Assembly (NCBI GenBank): GCA_002712005.1
Contig: PASP01000018.1
Location: 1 to 64,000, forward strand
Length of the DNA: 64,000 nt
Direction of reading: 5' to 3'
From: Halobacteriovoraceae bacterium
GTDB lineage: Bacteria > Bdellovibrionota > Bacteriovoracia > Bacteriovoracales > Bacteriovoracaceae
In this document: piece by piece, positions 28,277 to 36,017 of the stretch
Numbering within the stretch: the first letter of the stretch is position 1
How the letters are laid out: every line of letters starts with the position of its first letter
The notes under the pieces: model-generated
Told to the model about the DNA's origin: nothing
The model's input: only the letters and a program-made list of their open reading frames with translations
Databases searched by the model: none
Program-made: the position numbers and the translations under genes

Positions 28277-29320
28277 CTAGCTACCGGAAACAAGGGCAAG
28301 AAGCTTCTCTTCCTGCTTCTGATCTGCCATATACAAGAGTATATCATTTTCTTTAAGAGTAAAATCAGGGCCTGGGGTATAGAGATATTCTATCTCCCCT
28401 TGCTCTTCATTTTTGCGACCAATTCCTAAAATATTTACCCCACATTGATCAAAGAGCTGTGCTTTACCAAGAGAAACCCCATTGATTGGAGAACTCTTGG
28501 GAAGTTTAATCTCTTCTACCCGTATGGTTTTCTTTTCAGAGCTTAGAACCATTTCAACAAAGTTAGTAAGATTGGGTCTTAGGATTTCAGAGGCCATTTG
28601 CACTCCCCCAATATAATTGGGAGAAACCACTTTAGAAGCCCCGGCCTTTTCAAGTTTTTTTATCATGGCCAATTCAACCGCCCTAGCGACAATAGTAAGA
28701 TCAGCATGAAGCATTTTTGCAGAGACTGTGAGAAAGAGATTGTCCTTATCATTAGAGAGAGTGGCCACGAGTCCACGAGCTTTAGAAATTCCGGCCTCTT
28801 CTAAAATATGGTCCAAAGTGGCATCGCCAGTAATGACTGCAAGATGAGGAAATGACTCTCTTAATTCATCTCTCTTTTCTTCGGATAATTCAATTACAAC
28901 GCAGTTTACACCTGAGGCCATCATTTCGTTAATGACGTGATAACCTGTTTCCCCTGCTCCACAAATAATAAAGTGATTTTCCATCTTTCTTATCCTTCTT
29001 CGAAGCCTTTCTCTAGAGAAAGCATCCTTTAAATTTCCTTCTACAATATAGGCCGTAAATAAAGAGGTGGAATAGAGAACAACTCCCATCCCGGTGATCA
29101 TCATAAAGAGAGTATATAAGATTGCGGCGGGATTCTTTTCGACTCCTAAGATATCACTATAGCCTACCGTGGTTAGGGTAATCCCAGTCATATAGAGAAG
29201 CCTCAAGAAAGACTCTTCAGGAAAGAAAATCTTAAAGCCTAGAGTGCCCAGTAATAAGGCACTCGTAATTAAAATGACGGGTATTCTTAGCCCCTTCCAG
29301 GGACGAAAGAGATCAAACAT
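28277..29320 (-). CDS. Potassium channel with RCK (TrkA-N) domain
   Basis: A 347-residue channel of the Kch/MthK type: two membrane helices around the filter TVGYSD (residues 51-56), then a cytoplasmic RCK domain with the Rossmann motif FIICGAGETGYHV and a TrkA-C-like end. NAD or nucleotide binding may gate it. Last gene of a probable operon (441-residue secreted protein, yebC, methyltransferase, channel), six bases after the methyltransferase. Confidence 0.9.
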   Translation of the reverse strand: MFDLFRPWKGLRIPVILITSALLLGTLGFKIFFPEESFLRLLYMTGITLTTVGYSDILGVEKNPAAILYTLFMMITGMGVVLYSTSLFTAYIVEGNLKDAFSRERLRRRIRKMENHFIICGAGETGYHVINEMMASGVNCVVIELSEEKRDELRESFPHLAVITGDATLDHILEEAGISKARGLVATLSNDKDNLFLTVSAKMLHADLTIVARAVELAMIKKLEKAGASKVVSPNYIGGVQMASEILRPNLTNFVEMVLSSEKKTIRVEEIKLPKSSPINGVSLGKAQLFDQCGVNILGIGRKNEEQGEIEYLYTPGPDFTLKENDILLYMADQKQEEKLLALVSGS

Positions 29321-29326
29321 TTTTAA

Positions 29327-30292
29327 TCAATCATCCTTTTTAGCAAAGAGACAAAACTCTTTACTGTGGCTTGGAAGAAGTCCAAAGCGCATCTCGCTAT
29401 AGCCAGCATCCTTGATTTCATTCTCAATTTTCTCAAGATCAGAAAAACTAAAATGATCATCCATACGGATATGAAAGAATAGACCCAAGCAATCATCAAG
29501 TTTAGAAATTAATTTTGATAGAAAGGGCACAACATCACCCCAAGACAAATCCAGATCGGATACAACCCAATCAATAGGAGGAAGACCTTTTAAGTGTTTT
29601 ACGTTGATTTCATCAGCAGGTTGCTTTAAGTGTAAAAAGCCTTCTTTAAAAGTATCTCTTAACTCATTATCGACATCATTTATGTCGACACCAATAACAC
29701 GATAACCATGCTCTAGGAGATAATAAGCTGCTCCTCCCGGGGCACAACCTATATCAAGAAAAACTTCTTCATGCCCTACATGGGGTCGAAAATGTTTAAA
29801 AGCTTCCCCCATTTTTTGGTAGCCATGCTTCATTTTTATATCCGGACATGGAATGGGAGAGCTACCTTTATAAGGAGCGAAATCTCCTCTGACCTGAAGT
29901 CTAAGTCCAAGAGAGAATTGCTGATCATTATAATGAATAATATCAAGAACAAGGCCTCGGACCTTGCGATCTCCCATTTTCCCTTCTTCTTCAACAAGGT
30001 CCCAGAAGTGAGTCGAAACGATATCATAATCAAGGCGAGCTTTTTCTACGGCCTCTTCAAGGCCCGCTTCATCACCTGCATAGAGCAGCTTCCCCGCTCC
30101 AATTTTTAAGATAAGAGGAAGATCATGAATTTCCTCGAAGTCTCTAGTCCGATCTGTTTCATAACAAAGAAAGTTATGATGGCCGAAGTTAAATTTCCAC
30201 GAGGGATAGCGAGCTTGAATCTCCTCTTTCAATAAAGAGTTACAGTGTTGAAGAGTGATAAAATAGAGAGATTGATCTGATAACTTATCCAT
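29327..30292 (-). CDS. RlmM/FtsJ-like RNA 2'-O-methyltransferase, putative
   Basis: A 321-residue protein with a C-terminal FtsJ-like domain: FLDIGCAPGGAAYYLL (SAM motif), VIGVDIND, and DWVVSDLDLSW, compatible with the K-D-K-E set of rRNA 2'-O-methyltransferases such as RlmM (23S C2498). The N-terminal 140 residues may be the RNA-binding part. It is two bases after yebC. The RNA target is inferred only. Confidence 0.75.
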   Translation of the reverse strand: MDKLSDQSLYFITLQHCNSLLKEEIQARYPSWKFNFGHHNFLCYETDRTRDFEEIHDLPLILKIGAGKLLYAGDEAGLEEAVEKARLDYDIVSTHFWDLVEEEGKMGDRKVRGLVLDIIHYNDQQFSLGLRLQVRGDFAPYKGSSPIPCPDIKMKHGYQKMGEAFKHFRPHVGHEEVFLDIGCAPGGAAYYLLEHGYRVIGVDINDVDNELRDTFKEGFLHLKQPADEINVKHLKGLPPIDWVVSDLDLSWGDVVPFLSKLISKLDDCLGLFFHIRMDDHFSFSDLEKIENEIKDAGYSEMRFGLLPSHSKEFCLFAKKDD

Positions 30293-30294
30293 GA

Positions 30295-31032
30295 CTAATC
30301 TGCCATAAACTCTTCATTAAATTCAACATTGTGATAAACCTTTTGAACATCGTCATCATCTTCTAGGGCATCGATGAGCTTAGAGAATGTTTCAAATGTA
30401 TCTTTTGAAATTTCTTTCATGGTCAAAGGAATTCTTTGAAGCCCAGCTTCTTTAGGCTCAAGATCCATGTCTTGAAGCTTTTTTTGAAGAGTTCCGAAGT
30501 CTTCCATCTCTGTTGTGACAGTAATTATTCCCTCTTCAAACTCAACATCTTCTGCTCCACCATCAATCATTTCCATGGTGAATTCATCTTCCTCTAACTC
30601 TCCTTGTTCGAGAGTAAAAATTCCTTTTCTATTAAATACAAATTCGAGGCAACCATCTTTTCCAAGATTGCCCCCAAACTTTCTAAAGTAAGAACGAACA
30701 TTTCCCACCGTTCGAGTATTATTATCTGTCGCACATTCAACAAATACAGCAACCCCATCTGGGCCATATCCTTCAAAAGTAGTTTCGGTATATTCAGTAC
30801 CATCGGCACCAGAAGCTTTTTTGATGGCCCTTTCGATATTATCTTTGGGCATATTTTGGCCGCGGGCATTTTGTAGGGCCAAGCGTAGACGAGGATTGGT
30901 TTCCGCATCTGGACCACCATTTTTAACAGCAACGGTGATTTCTTTAATCAACTTGGTAAAAATTTTTCCTCTTTTCGCGTCTTGGGCCCCTTTACGGTGA
31001 CGAATATTGGCCCATTTCGAGTGACCGGCCAT
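30295..31032 (-). CDS. YebC/TACO1 family protein
   Basis: The 245-residue protein has the family hallmark AGHSKWANIRHRKGAQDAKR at its start, NMPKDNIERAIKKA and the acidic C-terminus. YebC proteins act as translation factors at polyproline stretches and were earlier described as regulators (PmpR). Spacing of 24 bases from the upstream secreted-protein gene and two from the methyltransferase indicates an operon. Confidence 0.95.
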   Translation of the reverse strand: MAGHSKWANIRHRKGAQDAKRGKIFTKLIKEITVAVKNGGPDAETNPRLRLALQNARGQNMPKDNIERAIKKASGADGTEYTETTFEGYGPDGVAVFVECATDNNTRTVGNVRSYFRKFGGNLGKDGCLEFVFNRKGIFTLEQGELEEDEFTMEMIDGGAEDVEFEEGIITVTTEMEDFGTLQKKLQDMDLEPKEAGLQRIPLTMKEISKDTFETFSKLIDALEDDDDVQKVYHNVEFNEEFMAD

Positions 31033-31056
31033 GTAGCTTATACTCCTGTGAATGAA

Positions 31057-32382
31057 TTAATATTTAAACTTTCGAGATTGTACTATAGTCAGTCCTATTA
31101 GAAAAACGACAACCGCTAAACTCATAATTAACTCTGCATAGCGAATTAAACCATATAGGACATAACCGATGACTTTGATCACGTTTTGTAACCAAGGTTT
31201 ATCTAAAATATAGGGCGTGATTTGAGGAGCACTTCGGTAATACCAATCAATAAATTGCTGTCCCCACCATGACTGGCTTAAAACTTCATCTCTCCACTTT
31301 TGAAAGAAAGTGACCACATAGTGTTCACCACCAAATCCTGCCGTAAAGAAGAAGCATGACTGCTTCTCTAAGAGGGCCTGAATCTCTTCTGGTGTGCCAG
31401 ATACCTGCTCTGTACTATAAGAACAAAAACCATACTTATCACATTGAAATAAACGGATCGAATAGCAAGTTCCATTGGTCAATTCATTAATTCTAACTAT
31501 TCCATCTATAGTTCTATTTTCGAGATCTCTCAAAGAACTGGAATCAATCCCCAAGGAGAGAAGCGTCTGATTAGTTGCACTATCGGTACAGGTTGAACTA
31601 TCCGTTCTAACAAACCAAGAATCAAAGTCATTATCCATCTCAAAGCCATCTACAGTGGCCACAAGTTGAGAGTCACCTTTAGTCAATTCATTGAGACGAG
31701 GTATTGTCGTGTAAACGCGATTACTCATACGAAGACGATAAATAACTCCAGAATAGTCTTCTTTATTTACCGCTGTTCCGTTAGAAACATTTCCATCTTC
31801 TAAGAAGAAAAAGAGTGAGATCTCTTCATCATCTGATGGGTTATCAGAGAATTCAAATTTAGAGCAATCAAAAAGATCCGTGTCGTAATCACAAATATCT
31901 TTAAGATCAACCGCTATGGTTCTCGCTCCATCTCCATAGGAGGGATAATCAATACTGCCGATAACCTCAAAAGAGGTTGGAGAACTTTCTGTGCTAATTC
32001 CCACGTTTAAGTAAGTATCACTTCCTAGAACATCTAAATATAAATTGAACTCTAAGTAGTTCTCCCCATCGGGACTGGTTCCACTTGTGATCTGAGGAAG
32101 ATTGGTGCGTTCTTTATAATAGCTGAAATCTCTATTATCTATAGAGCTCGTCTTTCCCGCTAATGGGAGATAAACCGTATGAGTTCGATTGGTTGTGGTA
32201 GATGTGGAGCGCTCTTGAAAGAGACCAAATGAATATGAGCCTGTTCCCGTTTTTAAACGAACAACGATATTGTCTTCATCTTCATTATTGTCATAGACCA
32301 CCTGAGCAAAAGTCCTGTGCTGAAAAAGGAGACTGGACGTTAGGAGGGCAAATAAAAATAGGGGTCTGAACATTTTCTTCAT
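31057..32382 (-). CDS. Exported protein with C-terminal membrane anchor, unknown family
   Basis: Not recognised. A 441-residue protein with a signal peptide (residues 1-26, ending FAQV), a long acidic extracytoplasmic part rich in beta-prone segments, six or more cysteines (for example DLFDCSKF, CTDSATNQ, LFQCDKYGFCSY), and a single C-terminal membrane helix followed by the basic tail QSRKFKY. The helix-plus-basic-tail layout resembles C-terminal sorting or anchor signals. First gene of the yebC operon; divergent from the aminotransferase. Confidence 0.75.
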   Translation of the reverse strand: MKKMFRPLFLFALLTSSLLFQHRTFAQVVYDNNEDEDNIVVRLKTGTGSYSFGLFQERSTSTTTNRTHTVYLPLAGKTSSIDNRDFSYYKERTNLPQITSGTSPDGENYLEFNLYLDVLGSDTYLNVGISTESSPTSFEVIGSIDYPSYGDGARTIAVDLKDICDYDTDLFDCSKFEFSDNPSDDEEISLFFFLEDGNVSNGTAVNKEDYSGVIYRLRMSNRVYTTIPRLNELTKGDSQLVATVDGFEMDNDFDSWFVRTDSSTCTDSATNQTLLSLGIDSSSLRDLENRTIDGIVRINELTNGTCYSIRLFQCDKYGFCSYSTEQVSGTPEEIQALLEKQSCFFFTAGFGGEHYVVTFFQKWRDEVLSQSWWGQQFIDWYYRSAPQITPYILDKPWLQNVIKVIGYVLYGLIRYAELIMSLAVVVFLIGLTIVQSRKFKY

Positions 32383-32498
32383 AGCTTAAAGTATCCGATA
32401 TCTTAGAGATTGCTGTCAAACTAGCCTAAAAGAAAAATGTGGGCCCAATGTGGAGCATTCTGATAAATTAGAGTCTCAATTAAGATTAAGGACAACTC

Positions 32499-33419
32499 AT
32501 GCCTCAACTCAGCCTCGGTAATCAAAATAGTCTCGTCAGCATCAACGGAAACCTCACTCCCCCTGAAGAGGCCATGGTTTCTATTTTTGACAGAGGCTTT
32601 CTCTATGGGGATTCCGTGTATGAAGTGACTTTGACCTATGAAGGCATCCCCTTCTTACTCGATGAACACCTAGAGCGCCTATGGCATTCCGCTGCGGGAA
32701 TTGCCATGACTCCCACTTGGAGCAAGGATGAGATTAAGAAATTCATCTCTGAGGGATTAGAGGCTTTCTCCAAACTTTCAGACGCAAAGCGACAATACAT
32801 TCGAGTTATCATTACCCGCGGAGGTGGGGAAATCGGACTTGATCCCTCCCTAAGTAATGGACAAAATTTATTTATCATCTTTAGACCTTTGCCTGAACCC
32901 ATCAAAGAATATTACGAAAAAGGAGTAGATCTCGTGGTAACTGAGGTGATCAGAACTCCTAAGAAGGCCATGGACCCCAATGTAAAGTCTGGAAATTATT
33001 TGAATAATGTCATGGCAATCAAGCAAGCTCGAGAAAAGGGAGCCTATGATGCGGTCATGCTCAATGACAAGGGTTTTGTGACCGAATCCACGACGGCCAA
33101 TATTTGGATTGTCTTAGGTGAGACCATTATCACTCCCCCCATTGAAGCCGGACTTCTTGGTGGGCTAACCCGTAGGACATTACTGCAAATTGGAATGGAT
33201 AAAGGTCTAAAAATTAAAGAACAAAACTTTAGTCCTGAGACTCTCACAAGTGCGAGCGAAGTATTTATCACTTCAAGCACTCGAGAGGTCCTCCCCGTTA
33301 CCCGAATTAATGGAGAACTTATTGGTAGCGGCTCTCCCGGCCCGATAACGAAGAAACTTCACCAACTCTATAAAGAGTTTAGGGACCAATACATAAAAAC
33401 TGCTCAATCCAAGCTCTAA
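32499..33419 (+). CDS. Class IV PLP aminotransferase (IlvE / D-amino acid type)
   Basis: A 306-residue fold-type IV PLP enzyme with DRGFLYGDSVYEV and LDEHLERLWHSA. The catalytic lysine is probably in NVKSGNYLNNV, and ESTTANIWIV and AGLLGGLTRRTLLQI are cofactor-binding parts. It could be a branched-chain, D-alanine or aminodeoxychorismate enzyme; motifs alone do not decide. Monocistronic, divergent from the secreted-protein operon. Confidence 0.88.
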   Translation: MPQLSLGNQNSLVSINGNLTPPEEAMVSIFDRGFLYGDSVYEVTLTYEGIPFLLDEHLERLWHSAAGIAMTPTWSKDEIKKFISEGLEAFSKLSDAKRQYIRVIITRGGGEIGLDPSLSNGQNLFIIFRPLPEPIKEYYEKGVDLVVTEVIRTPKKAMDPNVKSGNYLNNVMAIKQAREKGAYDAVMLNDKGFVTESTTANIWIVLGETIITPPIEAGLLGGLTRRTLLQIGMDKGLKIKEQNFSPETLTSASEVFITSSTREVLPVTRINGELIGSGSPGPITKKLHQLYKEFRDQYIKTAQSKL

Positions 33420-33432
33420 GGCCATAATTCCA

Positions 33433-33461
33433 TTGACTTAGACGGATAAATTGATTAAAAC
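33433..33461 (+). promoter_or_regulatory. Sigma-70-like promoter of rpsD
   Basis: TTGACT (33433-33438) and TAAAAC (33456-33461) with 17 bases between. The predicted start is near 33468, giving a leader of about 97 bases. Confidence 0.6.
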
Positions 33462-33486
33462 TGCCCCTCACGCATTCATCAGAAAA

Positions 33487-33556
33487 ATGAGACCACAGCT
33501 TCAATATGTGATGTGTGAGATTGAGCCATACGCTGTGGGCTCGAAGCTATAAGGAG
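33487..33556 (+). promoter_or_regulatory. Structured rpsD leader with competing stems
   Basis: GAGACCACAGC (33489-33499) can pair with GCTGTGGGCTC (33532-33542) with one mismatch. Alternatively AGCTTC (33497-33502) pairs with GAAGCT (33543-33548) around an inner GAGCC/GGCTC stem (33523-33527 / 33538-33542); the two folds exclude each other. A 21-codon ORF (33487-33552) ends exactly in the Shine-Dalgarno TAAGGAG, but has no SD of its own. S4 is known to repress its own synthesis through a leader in other bacteria, so this may be such an element. Confidence 0.5.
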
Positions 33557-33564
33557 AATCTGAT

Positions 33565-34197
33565 ATGGCAAAGGCAACTACTGGCGTTTCACGCTTTAAA
33601 ATCCAAAGAGCTCTAGGGCTAGAACTTCCAGGTCTTGGAAAAGCTGGTGCTCTTGATCGTCGTCCTTACGGACCAGGTGTTCACGGTAACAAAAGAAAGA
33701 AAATTTCTGACTATGCCGTTCGTCTTAAAGAAAAACAAAAACTACTTTACCACTACGGTCTTCGTGAAAAGCAACTTGTTAAGTATGTGAAGCAAGCGAA
33801 GAGAAATACGGCCGGTAAACCTTGGATGGAAGTGATGATCTCAACTCTTGAGACTCGTCTTAACAACGTTGTTTTCCGTCTTAACTGGGCCCCTTCAATC
33901 CCTGCATCATCTCAGATGGTTGCTCACGGACAAGTAAAAGTTAACGGTAAAGTTGTTGATAAAGCTTCTTTCATCGTAAAAGTTGGAGATGTTGTTGAAC
34001 TAACTGCTAAAGGTTACAAGAACCAAAACTACAAGCAGTCTCAAGAAACTCCAAGACTTCCATCAGTTCCTGCATGTTACAAAATTGAAGGTACTGAAGA
34101 GAAGAAAGCTGAAATGATTGCTGCTCCAATGCCAGAAGATGTACCTTTTGAGTACGATGGACAGCTCGTTGTAGAGCACTATTGGAAAGTTAAATAA
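33565..34197 (+). CDS. rpsD: 30S ribosomal protein S4
   Basis: Primary 16S rRNA-binding protein that nucleates the small subunit. The 210-residue sequence has the N-terminal RRPYGPGVHG, RLKEKQKLLYHYGLREKQL, the S4 domain SQMVAHGQVKVNGKVVDKAS and the C-terminal end VEHYWKVK. The codon usage is biased to preferred codons as for ribosomal genes. AAGGAG is nine bases from the ATG. Here rpsD is alone, not in the alpha operon, as in Bacillus. Confidence 0.98.
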   Translation: MAKATTGVSRFKIQRALGLELPGLGKAGALDRRPYGPGVHGNKRKKISDYAVRLKEKQKLLYHYGLREKQLVKYVKQAKRNTAGKPWMEVMISTLETRLNNVVFRLNWAPSIPASSQMVAHGQVKVNGKVVDKASFIVKVGDVVELTAKGYKNQNYKQSQETPRLPSVPACYKIEGTEEKKAEMIAAPMPEDVPFEYDGQLVVEHYWKVK

Positions 34198-34230
34198 TCT
34201 CTTCTCAATAAGAAAAGAAATAATAAAGAA

Positions 34231-34258
34231 GCCCCGATTTTATCGGGGCTTTTTTTTT
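34231..34258 (+). terminator. Intrinsic terminator after rpsD
   Basis: GCCCCGAT / ATCGGGGC stem (8 bp) with TTT loop and nine Ts. The T-run touches the stop codon of the convergent small gene, but the A-run on the left side is weak, so it serves mainly rpsD. Confidence 0.92.
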
Positions 34259-34460
34259 ACTTCTTTGAAGGATATTTATCAAAACTCTCGCCACTCGTTT
34301 CTCCACCTTCACCAGCATGCTGCTCGACTCTTTCTTGATCGCGATTATTAAACTTTCTTTCATCAATATCTAAATCTTCTTCTCTAAAGTGACTATTCAT
34401 CGATGATTGATTTGATTTCTTTTCATTTAATCCATCTTTATTCTTATACTTTATACTCAT
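34257..34460 (-). CDS. Small hydrophilic protein, unknown
   Basis: A 67-residue, highly charged protein without hydrophobic segments or cysteines (rich in Glu, Asn, Ser, Lys); probably disordered. GGAGG stands at a good distance before the ATG, which supports real translation. No family recognised. Convergent with rpsD. Confidence 0.65.
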   Translation of the reverse strand: MSIKYKNKDGLNEKKSNQSSMNSHFREEDLDIDERKFNNRDQERVEQHAGEGGETSGESFDKYPSKK

Positions 34461-34469
34461 AGGTCCTCC

Positions 34470-34583
34470 ATGAAAGGGTTAATACATGTAGATCATTATA
34501 AGAAGGATAAGAAGGAGAATCTTCTTGCAGACCTTGAGGAAATGTTAAGAAAATTACAATTAATTGAAACGGAGTTGGAATAA
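34470..34583 (+). CDS. Doubtful 37-residue ORF
   Basis: Starts MKGLIHVDHYKKD and continues as a charged amphipathic helix rich in Leu, Glu and Lys. It has no Shine-Dalgarno of its own; the bases before its ATG are the complement of the SD of the neighbouring minus-strand gene. Kept only because the composition is protein-like. Confidence 0.2.
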   Translation: MKGLIHVDHYKKDKKENLLADLEEMLRKLQLIETELE

Positions 34584-34613
34584 AAAAGGGCCTTGGTTTT
34601 TAAGGCCAAGACC
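34582..34613 (-). terminator. Intrinsic terminator on the minus strand
   Basis: On the minus strand GGTCTTGG pairs with CCAAGGCC (8 bp including one G-U), loop CCTTAAAAA, then CTTTTTT. It lies 167 bases beyond the stop of the NadD-like gene and upstream of the small hydrophilic gene. It is either the end of the NadD-like transcript or an attenuator. Confidence 0.65.
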
Positions 34614-34638
34614 CCCCACAACAACAGGAACACTTCAT
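34600..34638 (-). CDS. Possible 12-residue cysteine-rich mini-ORF
   Basis: Reads MKCSCCCGGSWP and stops inside the loop of the terminator at 34582-34613. A leader peptide that overlaps a terminator would fit attenuation by cysteine supply, but no Shine-Dalgarno is seen, and the gene downstream encodes no cysteine. Very tentative. Confidence 0.15.
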   Translation of the reverse strand: MKCSCCCGGSWP

Positions 34639-34779
34639 TACAACAGGATTAATCCCTTGCGATGAGCTGCTGTGAAATTAGAATGCAGCCCATACTCTGA
34701 CAAGCTTAGATTCTGTAATCTATAATTTTTACATACTTATCAATCCTACCTTTTGCCGCTTCTCAGAAGAAACGGTTCT

Positions 34780-35508
34780 CTAGGTAAGATTTGATTTCGA
34801 TCGGATAGCAGAGGAAGAAAGATGTTCGTACCTATGCGATGCTAGAAAATGAGTTTCTATACCATATTGATCGTTGAGAAATTTATTCTGCTTTTTCAAA
34901 TCCTCTTTCTTGCCTTCTCTTGGACAGACATAGAGTTCATCAATTGAATTCAATAACTCATGGGCCATCTTCCATTTATGAACAGAAAGATAGGTATCAT
35001 CTCCCATCAAAAGCCTCTTTCTTTGCAAAGGAAGTTTGGGGAGCCAGGAAACAGTGGGATTAGCTCGCTTAGCTGCAAGAAAACCGGTATAGATAAAGAG
35101 ATTAAGATCTTTATTTTTTTGAGTGAAAAGGTACAACTCTTTAAATTCGCCCCAAAGGTCAGTATCCCTCTTCTCTTTCCATGGATTAAAGTCTGGAATA
35201 AGGAGAATCGCTCTTTCTCCCGAGCCTAGTACACAAGCCTCGTGGCCCTTGTGCCATGGAGAAAAGGAGCCAGGAAAGAGAAGAAGTTCCGAGTATAGCT
35301 CTGCGGGGGGATTGAGGAAGGATAAGTGAGAAGGAAGCTTCTCTTCTTTATAGACATTAGCAGAGTTAGAAGAATGAGAGAAAATAGAGCAACGGCTCGC
35401 AAGATCAGTTAATAACTCACGCTGCTCTTGCAGGCTTAGGCATTCATGATCTTTCATCATGGCGTTAAAAAATTCTTCGTCTTCTAAATTCCTATTCATA
35501 GAACTCAA
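34780..35508 (-). CDS. NadD-like nucleotidyltransferase
   Basis: A 242-residue protein with the nucleotidyltransferase motif FPGSFSPWHKGHEACV (an HxGH motif, HKGH) and LSSSAIRSK at the end, matching the ISSTxIR motif of NadD/CoaD-type adenylyltransferases. The N-terminal 75 residues (acidic, with LSLQEQRELLTDLASRC) are extra compared with NadD. Whether it makes NAD or another nucleotide conjugate is not decided. Alone on its strand. Confidence 0.75.
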   Translation of the reverse strand: MSSMNRNLEDEEFFNAMMKDHECLSLQEQRELLTDLASRCSIFSHSSNSANVYKEEKLPSHLSFLNPPAELYSELLLFPGSFSPWHKGHEACVLGSGERAILLIPDFNPWKEKRDTDLWGEFKELYLFTQKNKDLNLFIYTGFLAAKRANPTVSWLPKLPLQRKRLLMGDDTYLSVHKWKMAHELLNSIDELYVCPREGKKEDLKKQNKFLNDQYGIETHFLASHRYEHLSSSAIRSKSNLT

Positions 35509-35565
35509 CTATAACAAACGCCTATATCGATGTATAATTGATTATAGGAAAAGATATTCGAAAGA

Positions 35566-35922
35566 ATGGATAAAAGAGAGCTCCCGATGAACTTTGAATT
35601 TGAAATTGAAGACCTTCACTTTGCTATTGAATTAGAAAAGTCTAAAGACCACAGGCCTGACTATAAACATTCAGACTGGACTCAAGAAGATATTGATCTT
35701 TGGCGTGAGGGTGAGCTTACTTACTTTCAAATGTTTATCACTTCTACTCATCCCAATGGCCAAAGCCTTACTCACTATGTTCCGGCCATCCTTCTTCCGA
35801 TTGACCAAGAAGAAGAGTTACAAGAAAGAATTGAAGTCTTTCTCAATGGGCCAACAGGACTAGATAAGATACTGGCGCATTGGGACGCAGAAGAAGCGGA
35901 TAAACCGGAATGGGCTGAGTAA
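35566..35922 (+). CDS. Small acidic protein of unknown function
   Basis: A 118-residue acidic cytoplasmic protein with no recognised family. It has two tryptophans in SDWTQEDIDLWREGE and no signal or membrane segment. ATG 35566 has GAAAG just upstream, ATG 35587 has GAGAG; the start is uncertain by seven codons. Followed by a hairpin at 35939-35959. Confidence 0.7.
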   Translation: MDKRELPMNFEFEIEDLHFAIELEKSKDHRPDYKHSDWTQEDIDLWREGELTYFQMFITSTHPNGQSLTHYVPAILLPIDQEEELQERIEVFLNGPTGLDKILAHWDAEEADKPEWAE

Positions 35923-35938
35923 TTTTAAACACTTAAAA

Positions 35939-35959
35939 GATGTCTTAAATTCAGACATC
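35939..35959. terminator. Hairpin after the small acidic gene
   Basis: GATGTCT and AGACATC form a perfect 7-bp stem around a 7-base loop, 17 bases after the stop at 35922. No T-run follows on the plus strand, so it may be a processing or protective stem rather than an intrinsic terminator. Confidence 0.4.
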
Positions 35960-36017
35960 CCCTGTAAAAAGCACTTCAACTCAACAAATCACTCCTAATC
36001 TATGGCATATTTTTATC

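Larger units (their letters stand above)
34461..34779. other. Intergenic region around the minus-strand terminator
   Basis: A 319-base stretch between the small hydrophilic gene and the NadD-like gene. It contains the terminator at 34582-34613 and two doubtful mini-ORFs (34470-34583 plus, 34600-34638 minus), listed separately. I see nothing else in it. Confidence 0.5.

Noticed and set aside
33487-33552. Calling the rpsD leader ORF a gene
   Set aside because: It has no SD, and its sequence is explained by the base-paired leader; kept as part of the leader entry.
34614-34650. Direct repeats of ACAACAGGA as a CRISPR or iteron array
   Set aside because: Only two short copies at unequal spacing; no array of regular repeats was found anywhere in the window.
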